Source: an uncultured Saprospiraceae bacterium
GTDB taxonomy: Bacteria > Bacteroidota > Bacteroidia > Chitinophagales > Saprospiraceae
Length of the DNA: 64,000 nucleotides
Assembly (NCBI GenBank): GCA_943788055.1
Contig: CALSOU010000008.1
Location: 1 to 64,000, forward strand
Reading direction: 5' to 3'
Below are positions 19,216-29,485 of the stretch, piece after piece. Position numbers and translations under genes: made by a program. Within the stretch, counting starts at the first letter, position 1. Each line of letters starts with the position of its first letter. The notes under the pieces are model-generated. The model saw only the letters and a program-made list of their open reading frames with translations, had not been told where the DNA came from and did no database searches.

Positions 19216-20913
19216 ATGACAAAACACACCATTTTTCTGCTTGCAAGCTGCTTTCTGATTGCAATATCTTGTAAGAATCAAGAAGCCATCCAGGTTTACG
19301 AAACTCAAAAATTGATCGAGGTTGATAGCATGGCGGTAGTCACGGCGCATCCTGAAGCATCAAAGATAGGACTAGAAATTTTAGAACAAGGAGGCAACGC
19401 AGTTGATGCGGCTATCGCAACTAATTTTGCATTAGCAGTTTGCTATCCCATCGCCGGAAATATTGGAGGAGGAGGCTTCATGATCTACCGAGATTCGTCG
19501 GGTCAAGTATCAGCACTTGATTTTAGGGAAAAAGCACCTCGAAGAGCTTTTCAAGACATGTACCTTGATTCAGATATGAATATTGTAAAAGATGCCAGTA
19601 CGCTTGGCGCTTTGGCAGCAGGTGTACCAGGAACTGTAGCTGGAATGGAAGCTGCGTTTCTCAAAGGAAGTCGATTAAAAGATTGGACAAAATTATTGCA
19701 GCCAGCGATCGATCTTGCAGAAAATGGCTTCAAGTTAACTTCTAGACAAGCTAAGAACTTAAACAACAATCAGCGCAAATTTCGCAAAGCAAATATGAAT
19801 ACGTCAGATTTCATATCAAGAAAATCATTCAAAGCAGGTCAGTTATTCACCCAAAAAGACCTAGCTAATACCTTGAGATTAATCCAATCAAATGGAGCTG
19901 ACGGTTTCTACAAAGGACTAGTAGCTGAGGATATAATAGAATGCATGGAACTTCAAGGCGGCATCATCACAGCCGAAGATCTAGAAAACTATACAGCTAA
20001 ATGGCGAGACCCCATTGCATTTGATTATAAAGAATATCGTGTTTTCTCCATGTCGCCTCCATCAAGCGGAGGTATAGTTCTTGCTCAGTTACTAAATGGG
20101 ATAGAACCATATCCAATTTCTGATTGGGGGTTTCAAGATCCCAGATCAATACACCTTATGGTTGAAGCTGAAAAACGAGCCTTCGCAGATCGCTCTGTTC
20201 ATCTTGGAGATCCAGATTTTTATACTGTTCCTGTCGATACCTTAATTTCGAAAGACTATACATTGAAAAGGATGGAAACCTATGATCCCGATAAGGCAAG
20301 CTTGATTGATTCAATTTCTACTAGCACGCTGGAAAGTGAAGAAACAACACATTTTAGCATTATTGATCAATGGGGCGGTGCAGTTTCTGTAACAACTACT
20401 TTGAATACAGCCTTTGGAAGCAAGGTAGTTGTTGATGGTGCTGGATTCATACTCAATAATGAAATGGATGATTTTAGTTCGAAAGTTGGAGAACCTAATT
20501 TTTATGGACTAGTTGGAGCTGAAGCAAATAAGATTGAAGCTGAAAAAAGAATGCTTAGTTCAATGACTCCTACCATCGTTGAAAAAGACGGAAAACTATT
20601 TATGATAGTTGGCACACCAGGTGGATCTACTATAATTACGTCTGTATTACAGACCATTGTGAATGTAATTGAATTTGATCTCGATTTGGTAGACGCCGTT
20701 CACAATTGTCGCTTTCATCATCAATGGAAACCAGAATTTGTATTTCTTGAAGATGGCTGTCTGCCAAATGATACTCGAAAAGCACTTTCAGCTCTTGGTC
20801 ACAAGCTGAAATCAAGATCTTCGATTGGTAGAGTAGAAGCTATTATGATTGACGAAAATGGCATTTCAGCCGTTGCAGACAATCGAGGTGATGACGACGC
20901 CAGAGGAAAGTAG
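19216..20913 (+). CDS. ggt: Gamma-glutamyltransferase
   Basis: MAVVTAHPEASKIGLEILEQGGNAVDAAIATNFALAVCYPIAGNIGGGGFM; catalytic EETTHFSIIDQWGGAVSVTTTLN; lipoprotein-like N-terminus. Confidence 0.95.
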   Translation: MTKHTIFLLASCFLIAISCKNQEAIQVYETQKLIEVDSMAVVTAHPEASKIGLEILEQGGNAVDAAIATNFALAVCYPIAGNIGGGGFMIYRDSSGQVSALDFREKAPRRAFQDMYLDSDMNIVKDASTLGALAAGVPGTVAGMEAAFLKGSRLKDWTKLLQPAIDLAENGFKLTSRQAKNLNNNQRKFRKANMNTSDFISRKSFKAGQLFTQKDLANTLRLIQSNGADGFYKGLVAEDIIECMELQGGIITAEDLENYTAKWRDPIAFDYKEYRVFSMSPPSSGGIVLAQLLNGIEPYPISDWGFQDPRSIHLMVEAEKRAFADRSVHLGDPDFYTVPVDTLISKDYTLKRMETYDPDKASLIDSISTSTLESEETTHFSIIDQWGGAVSVTTTLNTAFGSKVVVDGAGFILNNEMDDFSSKVGEPNFYGLVGAEANKIEAEKRMLSSMTPTIVEKDGKLFMIVGTPGGSTIITSVLQTIVNVIEFDLDLVDAVHNCRFHHQWKPEFVFLEDGCLPNDTRKALSALGHKLKSRSSIGRVEAIMIDENGISAVADNRGDDDARGK

Positions 20914-21026
20914 AGTGTCTCATAGAAAAATATATACTAAGCATGTTTAATTAGATGAAGTCTACTCTTGATCTATGTATTGCAGTCAGAAATCGTCAGG
21001 TAATATCTACTTTCGATAATTCGGAT

Positions 21027-21034
21027 TAACTTTG
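21027..21034 (+). promoter_or_regulatory. -7 element TAACTTTG only 4 nt upstream of the kdsA ATG
   Basis: TAACTTTG-CACA-ATG; matches TAnnTTTG. Confidence 0.45.
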
Positions 21035-21038
21035 CACA

Positions 21039-21845
21039 ATGACAGATTTATATACATCTCTTAAAAATCCAAACCAACTATTTTTCCTTACTGGACCATG
21101 TGTTGTAGAAGGAAAAGCACTGCTAGACGAAATTGCCAGTGAACTTAGTCGCTTACGCGAAAAGTATCAAGTGCCTATTGTCCTGAAGTCCAGCTATCGC
21201 AAGGCTAATCGAAGTCGCATTGATTCTTTTACTGGAATTGGAGATGTTAAAGCACTCGAGCTGCTAAAAAATGCTTCTGAAAAGTACAATTTGCCTACTG
21301 TCACTGATATCCATACCGAAGAAGATGCTAGTTTAGCAGCTGAATATGTCGACATACTGCAGATCCCCGCTTTCCTGTGCAGACAGACATCCCTACTAGT
21401 AGCCGCGGCAAAAACAAGGAAGATTATAAATATCAAGAAAGGTCAATTTCTCAGTCCTGATTCCATGGAATTCGCAGCTAAAAAAGTTACGGATTCAGGG
21501 AATTCTCAAGTACTATTAACAGAAAGAGGAACAACTTTCGGCTACACCGACTTGGTAGTTGACATGCGTGGATTTCCCATTATGAATGCTTTTGGATTTC
21601 CAACGATCATGGATGTAACACATTCTCTACAGCAGCCAAACCAGACTTCAGGCGTGACAGGAGGTCTACCTCATCTAATTCCTACGATTGCTTCATCAGC
21701 AGTAGCGGCAGGTGCAAACGGACTATTCATTGAAACACATCCTACACCTTCTACTGCCTTGTCTGACGGAGCAAACATGCTACCTCTTGCTGAGTTAGAA
21801 AAACTTATGATTCAATTGATTAACATAAAAAAAGCGGTTCTATAA
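21039..21845 (+). CDS. kdsA: 3-deoxy-8-phosphooctulonate synthase
   Basis: FFLTGPCVVEGKALLDEIA, KSSYRKANRSRIDSFTG, TDIHTEEDA, LQIPAFLCRQTSLLVAAAKT, LLTERGTTFGYTDLVVDMRG. Confidence 0.96.
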   Translation: MTDLYTSLKNPNQLFFLTGPCVVEGKALLDEIASELSRLREKYQVPIVLKSSYRKANRSRIDSFTGIGDVKALELLKNASEKYNLPTVTDIHTEEDASLAAEYVDILQIPAFLCRQTSLLVAAAKTRKIINIKKGQFLSPDSMEFAAKKVTDSGNSQVLLTERGTTFGYTDLVVDMRGFPIMNAFGFPTIMDVTHSLQQPNQTSGVTGGLPHLIPTIASSAVAAGANGLFIETHPTPSTALSDGANMLPLAELEKLMIQLINIKKAVL

Positions 21846-23383
21846 TGTCAGAATTGGTCGAAATAAAGGTCTCTCCTGACAATATCAACGATGAAACTAT
21901 CATCAGGGCAAAGCTTAAAAAACATCGTAAGTCTTCAGCCAAAATGAGCAAATTTGTGCTTCGCAGAAAATCACTCGATTCTCGTCAAAGGAATATATTC
22001 TACCTGATGAGATTTGAGGTTTACGACCAAGGTGAAGTACCAGTAAGTCACCACGAAACCGTTTACCAAAATGTTCAGAATAAACCAAGTGTGATTATCA
22101 TCGGTGCAGGTCCCGCAGGCTATTTTGCAGCGTTAAAACTAATTGAAAGAGGAATAAAGCCAATCGTTCTAGATCGTGGTAAAGATGTTCGCGCTAGGCG
22201 TCGAGATCTTCGAGCGATTCAACAGGATAGCAAAGTAAATGAACATTCAAATTACTGTTTTGGGGAAGGTGGTGCCGGTACTTATTCTGATGGTAAGCTC
22301 TACACGCGTTCGCAAAAAAGAGGAAACATTGTAGGAATCTTAAACACTCTGCACGATCACGGCGCTCCAGATGATATTTTGTTTGACGCACATCCACATA
22401 TAGGCTCAAACAAACTGCCAAAAATCGTCTCGAACATCAGAGAGACTATTCTAAAACATGGAGGCGAAGTTCATTTTGAACATTTTGTTACGGACTTAAT
22501 CATAAATAATGACAAAATTGAAGGCTGTGAAACCTCCGATGATCAGCGATTTTATTCCAATGCGGTTATCTTAGCTACTGGGCATTCAGCAAGAGATATT
22601 TTCGAATTGCTTCGCAAGAAAGGAATAAAGCTCGAGGCAAAAGAATTTGCTCTTGGAGTACGTATTGAGCACCCTCAAAGTCTCGTTGATGCCCTTCAGT
22701 ACCGTCAAAACCCTAGACATCCTGAATTACCTGCTGCTAGTTATAGATTAACGACCCAAGTAAACAATAAAGGTGTATTCAGCTTTTGCATGTGCCCCGG
22801 TGGTTTAATCGTTCCGGCAGCAACACATCCCGGAGAACTTGTGGTTAATGGAATGTCACTTTCTAGACGAGATTCACCATATTCAAACAGCGGTTTTGTC
22901 ACTGCTGTCGACAAAGAGGATTTTAAAGACTTCGAAGAACTAGGAATTTTCGCAGGATTGGAGTATCAAAAGCATTTTGAACAAGTAATGTGGCAACATG
23001 GGGATGGGTCCCAAAAGGCACCAGCTCAGTTAGTACAAGACTTCCTTAAAGGCCGACTTTCAGAGAATCTTCTCGATACATCGTATATACCAGGTATCTA
23101 TTCAGCCCGAATAGATCAATTGCTCCCTTCTCCTATAGTAGAGAGATTAAGAGCTGGACTTAGAGCTTTCGGCAAGCGCTACCCCAGTTATATAGGCCCA
23201 AAGGCCCAGATTATCGGAATCGAAAGCCGTACTTCTTCTCCGATTCGAATTCCAAGAAACAAAGACGGTCAACATGTCGAGATCGGAGGACTATATCCTT
23301 GCGGAGAAGGTGCTGGATATGCAGGAGGAATACTTTCCGCATGCATGGATGGAGAAAAAATTGCCAATAAAATTGAAATCTAG
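21845..23383 (+). CDS. NAD(P)/FAD-dependent dehydrogenase (COG2509-like)
   Basis: Rossmann motif VIIIGAGPAGYFAALKLIERGIKPIVLDRGKDVRARRRD; C-terminal GLYPCGEGAGYAGGILSACMDGEKIA. Confidence 0.93.
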   Translation: MSELVEIKVSPDNINDETIIRAKLKKHRKSSAKMSKFVLRRKSLDSRQRNIFYLMRFEVYDQGEVPVSHHETVYQNVQNKPSVIIIGAGPAGYFAALKLIERGIKPIVLDRGKDVRARRRDLRAIQQDSKVNEHSNYCFGEGGAGTYSDGKLYTRSQKRGNIVGILNTLHDHGAPDDILFDAHPHIGSNKLPKIVSNIRETILKHGGEVHFEHFVTDLIINNDKIEGCETSDDQRFYSNAVILATGHSARDIFELLRKKGIKLEAKEFALGVRIEHPQSLVDALQYRQNPRHPELPAASYRLTTQVNNKGVFSFCMCPGGLIVPAATHPGELVVNGMSLSRRDSPYSNSGFVTAVDKEDFKDFEELGIFAGLEYQKHFEQVMWQHGDGSQKAPAQLVQDFLKGRLSENLLDTSYIPGIYSARIDQLLPSPIVERLRAGLRAFGKRYPSYIGPKAQIIGIESRTSSPIRIPRNKDGQHVEIGGLYPCGEGAGYAGGILSACMDGEKIANKIEI

Positions 23384-23454
23384 GATAGGATTTGGACTTT
23401 TCCTGTTTCTCATGAGGGTATAAAATAAGAAGGTTAGAAATTCAATATATTATT

Positions 23455-23462
23455 TACTTTTG
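23455..23462 (+). promoter_or_regulatory. -7 promoter element TACTTTTG upstream of the DoxX gene
   Basis: TAnnTTTG match 20 nt before ATG 23483. Confidence 0.4.
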
Positions 23463-23482
23463 CGAACCCTAGAGTAAAAAAC

Positions 23483-23899
23483 ATGAAAGATATAATTGAT
23501 CTTGTTGCACGATTCTGTTTGTCTGCAATCTTTATTTTTGAAGCATACGATTCGATATCTTTTTTTGGCAAAACCAAGAATACAATGTCCGCCTACGGAA
23601 TAGAATGGAATCAAGACTTTCTACTTTCTTGCGTTGTAACAGTTTTGATTTTTGGAGCTATATTAATATTGATAGGATACTACGCCAATATCGGTGCATT
23701 TCTAGTTCTGCTCTACATGATACCTATAACATTTATCGTGTATTCTTTTTGGAATGATCCAAAAGACGTTCAACGCATTCAGTCGATCATGTTTATGAAA
23801 AACATTGCTATAATAGGAGGTTTGCTTTTATTGATCGTTAATGGCACGGGTAAATACAGTGTCAAGCGTTTGATTCATGTTCTGCGACTTCCTAAATAA
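23483..23899 (+). CDS. DoxX family membrane protein
   Basis: 138 aa, 4 TM; LVARFCLSAIFIFEAYDSI... and C-terminal KNIAIIGGLLLLI. Confidence 0.8.
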   Translation: MKDIIDLVARFCLSAIFIFEAYDSISFFGKTKNTMSAYGIEWNQDFLLSCVVTVLIFGAILILIGYYANIGAFLVLLYMIPITFIVYSFWNDPKDVQRIQSIMFMKNIAIIGGLLLLIVNGTGKYSVKRLIHVLRLPK

Positions 23900-23911
23900 A
23901 TCAGCAACTGC

Positions 23912-24787
23912 TCAAAAAGTTCTATCCTCATCATCCATCGGATGATTTTCAATATCTATTTTACCAGCGCAATACTTACAGTACACCGCATCCGAATCAT
24001 GACCTTCTCTGCCGCAATTCATGCAAAGTTGTGATGTTATATCTTGTTTCTTTTTTGCTTCTGAGTACATTTCAGAACTCACAATTCCTGTAGGAACAGC
24101 AATTACCGCATAACCAAGAACCATTACTAAGGCAGCAAGAAATTGTCCTAAATTCGTCTGCGGAGAAATATCTCCATAGCCCACCGTCGTCATTGTTACT
24201 ATTGCCCAATAAATCGATCTTGGAATACTATCAAAACCGGAGTTAGACCCTCCTTCAACAAAATACATCAGTGATCCTAGGATATTTACCATTAAGAAGA
24301 TAAAAAACAGAAATATAAATATTTTGTCCCTACTTGCTTTGAGAGACCTAAGTATAAAGGAACCTTGGTTCAAGAAGCCTACCATTTTGAAAATCCTAAA
24401 AACTCTCAAGAGTCGGAGCGCACGAATAACCATAAGCGAATGGGTTCCAGCAACAACTAGACTCAGATAAGTAGGTAAAATTGCTAGCAAATCAATAATA
24501 CCATAGTACGAGAGTGCATACTTTTTAGGTCGATATGAGCAATACAAGCGAAAGATATACTCAGCAGTAAAGAAAATAGTTAAAACCCACTCAAGGCCAT
24601 TTAAGAATGCCCCATAGTTGTTTGCTATTGACGGTACACTCTCCAGATTAACAACAAGTATACTCAGAGCAATAAAGATGATAAGAAATATATCAAATAC
24701 CTTACCGTACTGCGTATCAGCCTCAAAAATGATTTCATGCATTTTTGATTGCAATGGACTAAAATTTCTTTCTTTCTTACCAGCCAT
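23912..24787 (-). CDS. Voltage-gated potassium channel family ion transporter with C-terminal zinc-ribbon
   Basis: Selectivity filter TMTTVGYGDISPQT; S4-like RALRLLRVFRIFKM; C-terminal CMNCGREGHDSDAVYCKYC. Confidence 0.92.
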   Translation of the reverse strand: MAGKKERNFSPLQSKMHEIIFEADTQYGKVFDIFLIIFIALSILVVNLESVPSIANNYGAFLNGLEWVLTIFFTAEYIFRLYCSYRPKKYALSYYGIIDLLAILPTYLSLVVAGTHSLMVIRALRLLRVFRIFKMVGFLNQGSFILRSLKASRDKIFIFLFFIFLMVNILGSLMYFVEGGSNSGFDSIPRSIYWAIVTMTTVGYGDISPQTNLGQFLAALVMVLGYAVIAVPTGIVSSEMYSEAKKKQDITSQLCMNCGREGHDSDAVYCKYCAGKIDIENHPMDDEDRTF

Positions 24788-24851
24788 GAAAACTACAAAG
24801 TTATTCGTTTATTTACCAATATACAAAGTTAACAAAGAACCAAAAATACAG

Positions 24852-27211
24852 CTATTCTACAATTCGGAACTCAATTTGATCTCTATTTCCTTCCTCATCA
24901 ATGATAAGCACTTTATGTATATCGGCACTACAACTGATCTTCCGTTCGTGAATAGACTTAGTTTCGCCCAAAAACTGACCATCGAGATGCCAGAATACCT
25001 TTTCATCCTCATTTTCATGAAATGCTTGCACGACAATAGGATTTCGTTGACCATCACCTATTTTTGGTTGATATATTTCAAGTCCATCCTCTGGATAAAT
25101 TATTTTGACGGTCTGCTTTTGCTCAAAGTCCCTACATGAGGGATGCATCGGTGGTCGTTCTACAAAAACAGCCTCTTCCTGTAAATAATATCGAATTCTA
25201 CTCGGCACTACGAACCTTGTCTCTTCCTTGGCTATTTGAATATCATAACATTGAGCAGCTACCTCATACTGTTCACTACTATCAAGATAGATTCTTTGAT
25301 GGTAGGTGCAAACTGGCAAATCTTGTGATGAGTATGATACCAACTGAGTTTCTTTTGGACAAACACTACTTGCCGCATGACCGCTTACTGAACAAACTTC
25401 TAACTCCTTAAAATCGTCGATCGGTTCCGTAAACCAACTGTTATTTGGTAGGGAATTTAATACTCTAAAAAATATGGGTGCAGCAACTTTAGAACCGATC
25501 AAACCTGGTCGACCTTCTCCGTCTGCATTCCCTACCCAAACGCCAATCGCGTATCTCCCATTTACACCGATAGACCAAGCGTCTTTGAATCCGTTGCTAG
25601 TTCCGGTCTTCCAAGAAATTAGCTTGCTTGACTCGTATAACTCCCAGCCTCCTTGTTCATCAGGTCTAGAAACATTTCGCGTATTATTGAACGCATTCCA
25701 AATCCCAACGTTTTTAAGAATCAAAGGATCTTTTTTCAATTTCTGATTCTCATTATTGATATCATCGGTAGATGATAGCAACCTGCATTGGATCTTATCC
25801 AACTCATCGTAAAATCCATCATTTGCAGCATGCGCTAGCATTGACTTCCCCATCCAAGCATAGGCATTTGTAAGATCCCATAGGGAAGACTCCGCACCTC
25901 CTAAAATGAGTGGAATTCCGTAATAGTTAGCATTGTATCGTATGTCTTCCAAACCCAATTCTAGACACAATAGTCGAAATTTTTCAATACCATATTGCTG
26001 TAGCAGGTAGGCAAATGGAATGTTGAGGGACTGAATTAGCGCTTGATTTGCGGGAACTAAACCTTGGTACTTTTTATTAAAATTCTGCGCTAAAAAACCC
26101 TGCATAGAAATCGGATAATCTGGTAAATATGATTTCTCCAGAATAAGTCCTTCATTAAGAGAAGCAGCATAAAGGAAAGGCTTCAATAGGGAGCCGGTAC
26201 TTCTCGGTGCCTGTACGATATCGACAAACTCCTGATTTGTGGATCCAGTTGTTGGCAGATTTCCAACATAAGCAATAGCTTTATTTTCAACAATGTCTAT
26301 TACTAAGATAGATACGTTATGAACGTTATTCTCAGCTAATGGCACCTTGTATGCTTGAGCGATCTGATTACATTGGTTCTGAATTTGAAAATCAATTGTG
26401 CTATTGAAAATGGACGGTCCGTGCGTTTGTTGAAGGTATTGCAATAGATGAGGTGCATGTTGAGGAAGAGCTAAAGGTTTAGTTGGCACTGATTCTAGGA
26501 TTGCTGCTTCATAAGTTTGATCATCAATTTCACCGGTGTCTTTCAACTTGCTCAACAACATGTTTCGTTTCAATTTGAGTAAGTCTCTATTCTTATACGT
26601 ATTTATTAATCCCGGACTATTTGGAAGGACGGCAAGTAAGGACGCTTCTGACCAACTCAATCGATCAATTGGCTTTCCAAAGTATCGCCACGCTGCAGTT
26701 TCAATTCCGATCACATTGCCTCCGAATGGAGCGTGATTAGCGTAATTCAAGAGTATCTCATCTTTGCTCAGCCTGAATTCTAGTCTCGTAGCCAGAATTA
26801 TTTCGATCAGTTTTTCAAATACGGTTCGAGGTGGATTTTTCCGATGAAGTCTAATTGTTTGCATCGTTATGGTAGAAGCTCCACTCACAATTTTAGATAC
26901 CTGTATATTTTGCTTTAGCGCCCTTGCAAGAGTTAAAAATCAACTCCTATATGCTTAAAAAATCGCTTGTCCTCAAAAGCAAGTACTGCCGTAATATACT
27001 TCCTTGGTAATTCTTCTCGATGCGGAAAATACCATTGCTCCTCGTCCGAAACTGATGCAGATAATAATCTTCAATCTTCAGCGTAGAGAACTGAACTATG
27101 CGTTACATTCTGGAATAATTGAGAAGGAAGGCAATGATAATACGAAACCAAGACAACACCGAGCATCACCAATAAAAAAACAGATCCTAATCGTCTTTTC
27201 TTCTTTGCCAT
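24852..27211 (-). pseudogene. pbpC: Penicillin-binding protein 1C, interrupted near the N-terminus by an in-frame TGA and a single-base frameshift
   Basis: ORF 24852-26888 carries GASTITMQTIRLHRK (GT51) and transpeptidase SWKTGTSNGFKDAWSIG. Upstream from ATG 27211: MAKKKRRLGSVFLLVMLGVVLVSYYHCLPSQLFQNVTHSSVLYAED*RLLSASVSDEEQWYFPHREELPRKYITAVLAFEDKRFFKHIGVDF [frameshift] LTLARALKQNIQVSKIVSGAS. Confidence 0.9.
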
Positions 27212-27283
27212 CTTAATAATAGAACGATGAACAATGATTTTAGGATTTGCCTTAGCAAGACTAAGAACTATCTAAATTCAATG

Positions 27284-28318
27284 TTAACCAATAAAATCGA
27301 CGTCTGCAGAATAAGGATAACTCATCAGATATCGTATAGCCTGGTCGACTGGAAAATCTTCATAAATAATCTTATAAAGCATATTGGTAATTGGTGCATC
27401 AATCTTATAGAAGTTGCCCAACAGATATGCAATTTTTAGCGTACGTACACCTTCCGCAACCTCATTTGGATCTAGTAAAATCTCTTCCATCTTTAGCCCA
27501 CTAGCTATGGCACGACCAAAGGTAAAATTTCGACTGCTTTCACTAGTTGCGGTAGCAATTAGATCGCCTATTCCTGCAGTACCTAAGAATGCACGTTCAT
27601 GGATTCCGACTGCCTTTCCAAAATACACCATTTCCCTCAAGCCCCTCGTTATCAGTAGCGCTTCTATATTTTTGCCAAGCTTCTTCTCACGGAGCATGCC
27701 GCTAGCAAGTGCAATAATATTCTTATACGCTCCAGCAAATTCAGCACCCCTAATCTCATTGGAACCGAAAACAAAAAATGAGCTGTTACTTAGAAGTTGA
27801 TGACCAATCTTGATGACTTCTTCAAATTCGCTTGCAATTACAGTTGCCGCAGGTAGGCCGGCCATAATTTCGTTTGATAGATTTGGACCGCTCATACAAC
27901 CTACCCTCAACACACTAGTTTCATCTTGGATGACTTCACTCATACTGAAAATCTGATCCTTGGATAAAAAGGCAATAGGCTCGTCGGCTTTTAACTTGAC
28001 ATCTAGCCCCTTTGTACCATGAATGATTATATGACGCGGTGATACATAAGGACTAAGCTCTTGCATCATCATCCTAAAATTAGCTGATGGAACTACTGGG
28101 AATAAAACATCGCACTCCTCAGCCACAAGGCTCAATGCCTTGGTTGCCTTGATGTTTTCTCTCAATTCATAACCTCTATTTGTGTGTTTTTCGTTGATGT
28201 TGATCACCTGATGTTCATGCTTAGCATAAATCAACACATCCGAATTGAAAGACAACAAATTGGCAACAGTTGTACCAAAACTTCCAGCACCGATAACACC
28301 AACTTTTTTCTTTCTCAT
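27284..28318 (-). CDS. gpsA: NAD(P)H-dependent glycerol-3-phosphate dehydrogenase
   Basis: MRKKKVGVIGAGSFGTTVANLL, GTKGLD, GAEFAGAYKNIIALASGM, GTAGIGDLIATATSESSRNFTFG. ORF track extends to 28357. Confidence 0.94.
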   Translation of the reverse strand: MRKKKVGVIGAGSFGTTVANLLSFNSDVLIYAKHEHQVININEKHTNRGYELRENIKATKALSLVAEECDVLFPVVPSANFRMMMQELSPYVSPRHIIIHGTKGLDVKLKADEPIAFLSKDQIFSMSEVIQDETSVLRVGCMSGPNLSNEIMAGLPAATVIASEFEEVIKIGHQLLSNSSFFVFGSNEIRGAEFAGAYKNIIALASGMLREKKLGKNIEALLITRGLREMVYFGKAVGIHERAFLGTAGIGDLIATATSESSRNFTFGRAIASGLKMEEILLDPNEVAEGVRTLKIAYLLGNFYKIDAPITNMLYKIIYEDFPVDQAIRYLMSYPYSADVDFIG

Positions 28319-28409
28319 CTTGGTAAAATTAATCAATTCTGCGATTCGTTCAAGCATTCATATATACTACTATCGAAATAGCTTACTTTTATGTCGCGAA
28401 AGTAAATAG

Positions 28410-29261
28410 ATGCGAATAATAATTATACTTTTTCTCTTTTTATTAAGCTATACTGCTCAGAGTCAGTTAGATGATAGGTTTCGTTTTGGTAGTGTACATA
28501 AAGTGGAAGAAAGATCTTCATATAGTATTTTCTATCCGCTCAACAAATCTACGTACAAGGGAGTTGTTGTCTTAATTCACTCAAACCAGGCAAGTAATCC
28601 AGCAGTCTATGGTAACTTCATTAACAAACTGCTGACTGAAAATTTAATTGTCATTTATCCATCCTTTCAAAGTTTTGCTCAGAGCAATAATAAGCTCGAT
28701 AAAAAATTTATATCTGAATCATTGAAGCAAGCTTACGATGACATCAAAGTAAATTATGAAGATATCATGAGCTTACCTGTAGCGTTTATTGGACATAGTA
28801 TGGGTGGTGTGATTGCTTACGAAATGGCACTTGGACAGATCAGTGTTCCCAAAAAGCCTTCTTGCGTAATTAGCGTTTGTCCGGCTGAAGTGAGACATCA
28901 TAAGCTTGACATGCTTGATTATAACAAATTGGATTCCTATGATGTCTACCTCGTGATTGAAGAAGAAAAAGACAAATTCTATAGAAGAGGAACAGGCAAA
29001 CAGATCACTTCTGAGTTGCACAATGCTAAACGAAAGAAGTATATCTTGCACAAAAAATCAGAGGACAGCGACTCCAAGCATCTTAATTTTTGGTCACACA
29101 ACAAAGACTACAGTTCCAAAAATAACACGCTTGCAACCTATTTCAGTAAACGTTTGGGAAAGACTAACAAAGTAGACAAGGAGGTGTATTGGCCAATTAT
29201 GATACAAGCCTTGGACTGTGCTTTTTCACGTCAAGACTGCGACACATTTAGAACTCAATAG
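28410..29261 (+). CDS. Secreted alpha/beta hydrolase-fold protein
   Basis: Signal peptide; VVLIHSNQASNPAVYGNFINKLLTENLIVIYPSFQ; nucleophile elbow GHSMGG. Confidence 0.75.
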   Translation: MRIIIILFLFLLSYTAQSQLDDRFRFGSVHKVEERSSYSIFYPLNKSTYKGVVVLIHSNQASNPAVYGNFINKLLTENLIVIYPSFQSFAQSNNKLDKKFISESLKQAYDDIKVNYEDIMSLPVAFIGHSMGGVIAYEMALGQISVPKKPSCVISVCPAEVRHHKLDMLDYNKLDSYDVYLVIEEEKDKFYRRGTGKQITSELHNAKRKKYILHKKSEDSDSKHLNFWSHNKDYSSKNNTLATYFSKRLGKTNKVDKEVYWPIMIQALDCAFSRQDCDTFRTQ

Positions 29262-29400
29262 TAGGTTTAGGGACCATCCCTTCGTGAGTACTCAGAGTCA
29301 CTATGCTTCGCAGTTCGGCATGCGCCTCATCCCACTGCAGACGCACATTTGCTCTGCTCGGGATCCCGTGAGACCACGGGACTACTTCGCAACGTTTGTC
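29262..29400. repeat. GC-richer intergenic element containing a hairpin (TCCCGTG-AGAC-CACGGGA, 29364-29381)
   Basis: Base composition contrasts with AT-rich flanks; shares CCCTTCGTG...CCACTGCAG landmarks with 61330-61510. Confidence 0.4.
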
Positions 29401-29485
29401 CAAATTATCGTTGATGGCTCTCGATTTCTTTTGGTTAACCAACCATATTCATGATTTCTACGTCTATACTAGTAAAAGGAATATC

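Noticed and set aside
24618-25746. Plus-strand ORFs antisense to the ion channel and pbpC
   Set aside because: They lie opposite well-supported coding frames and show no recognisable motifs.
29218-29454. ORF 29218-29454 (and the overlapping minus-strand ORF) as a protein gene
   Set aside because: It runs from the hydrolase 3' end through the GC-rich intergenic island; composition fits a non-coding element better.
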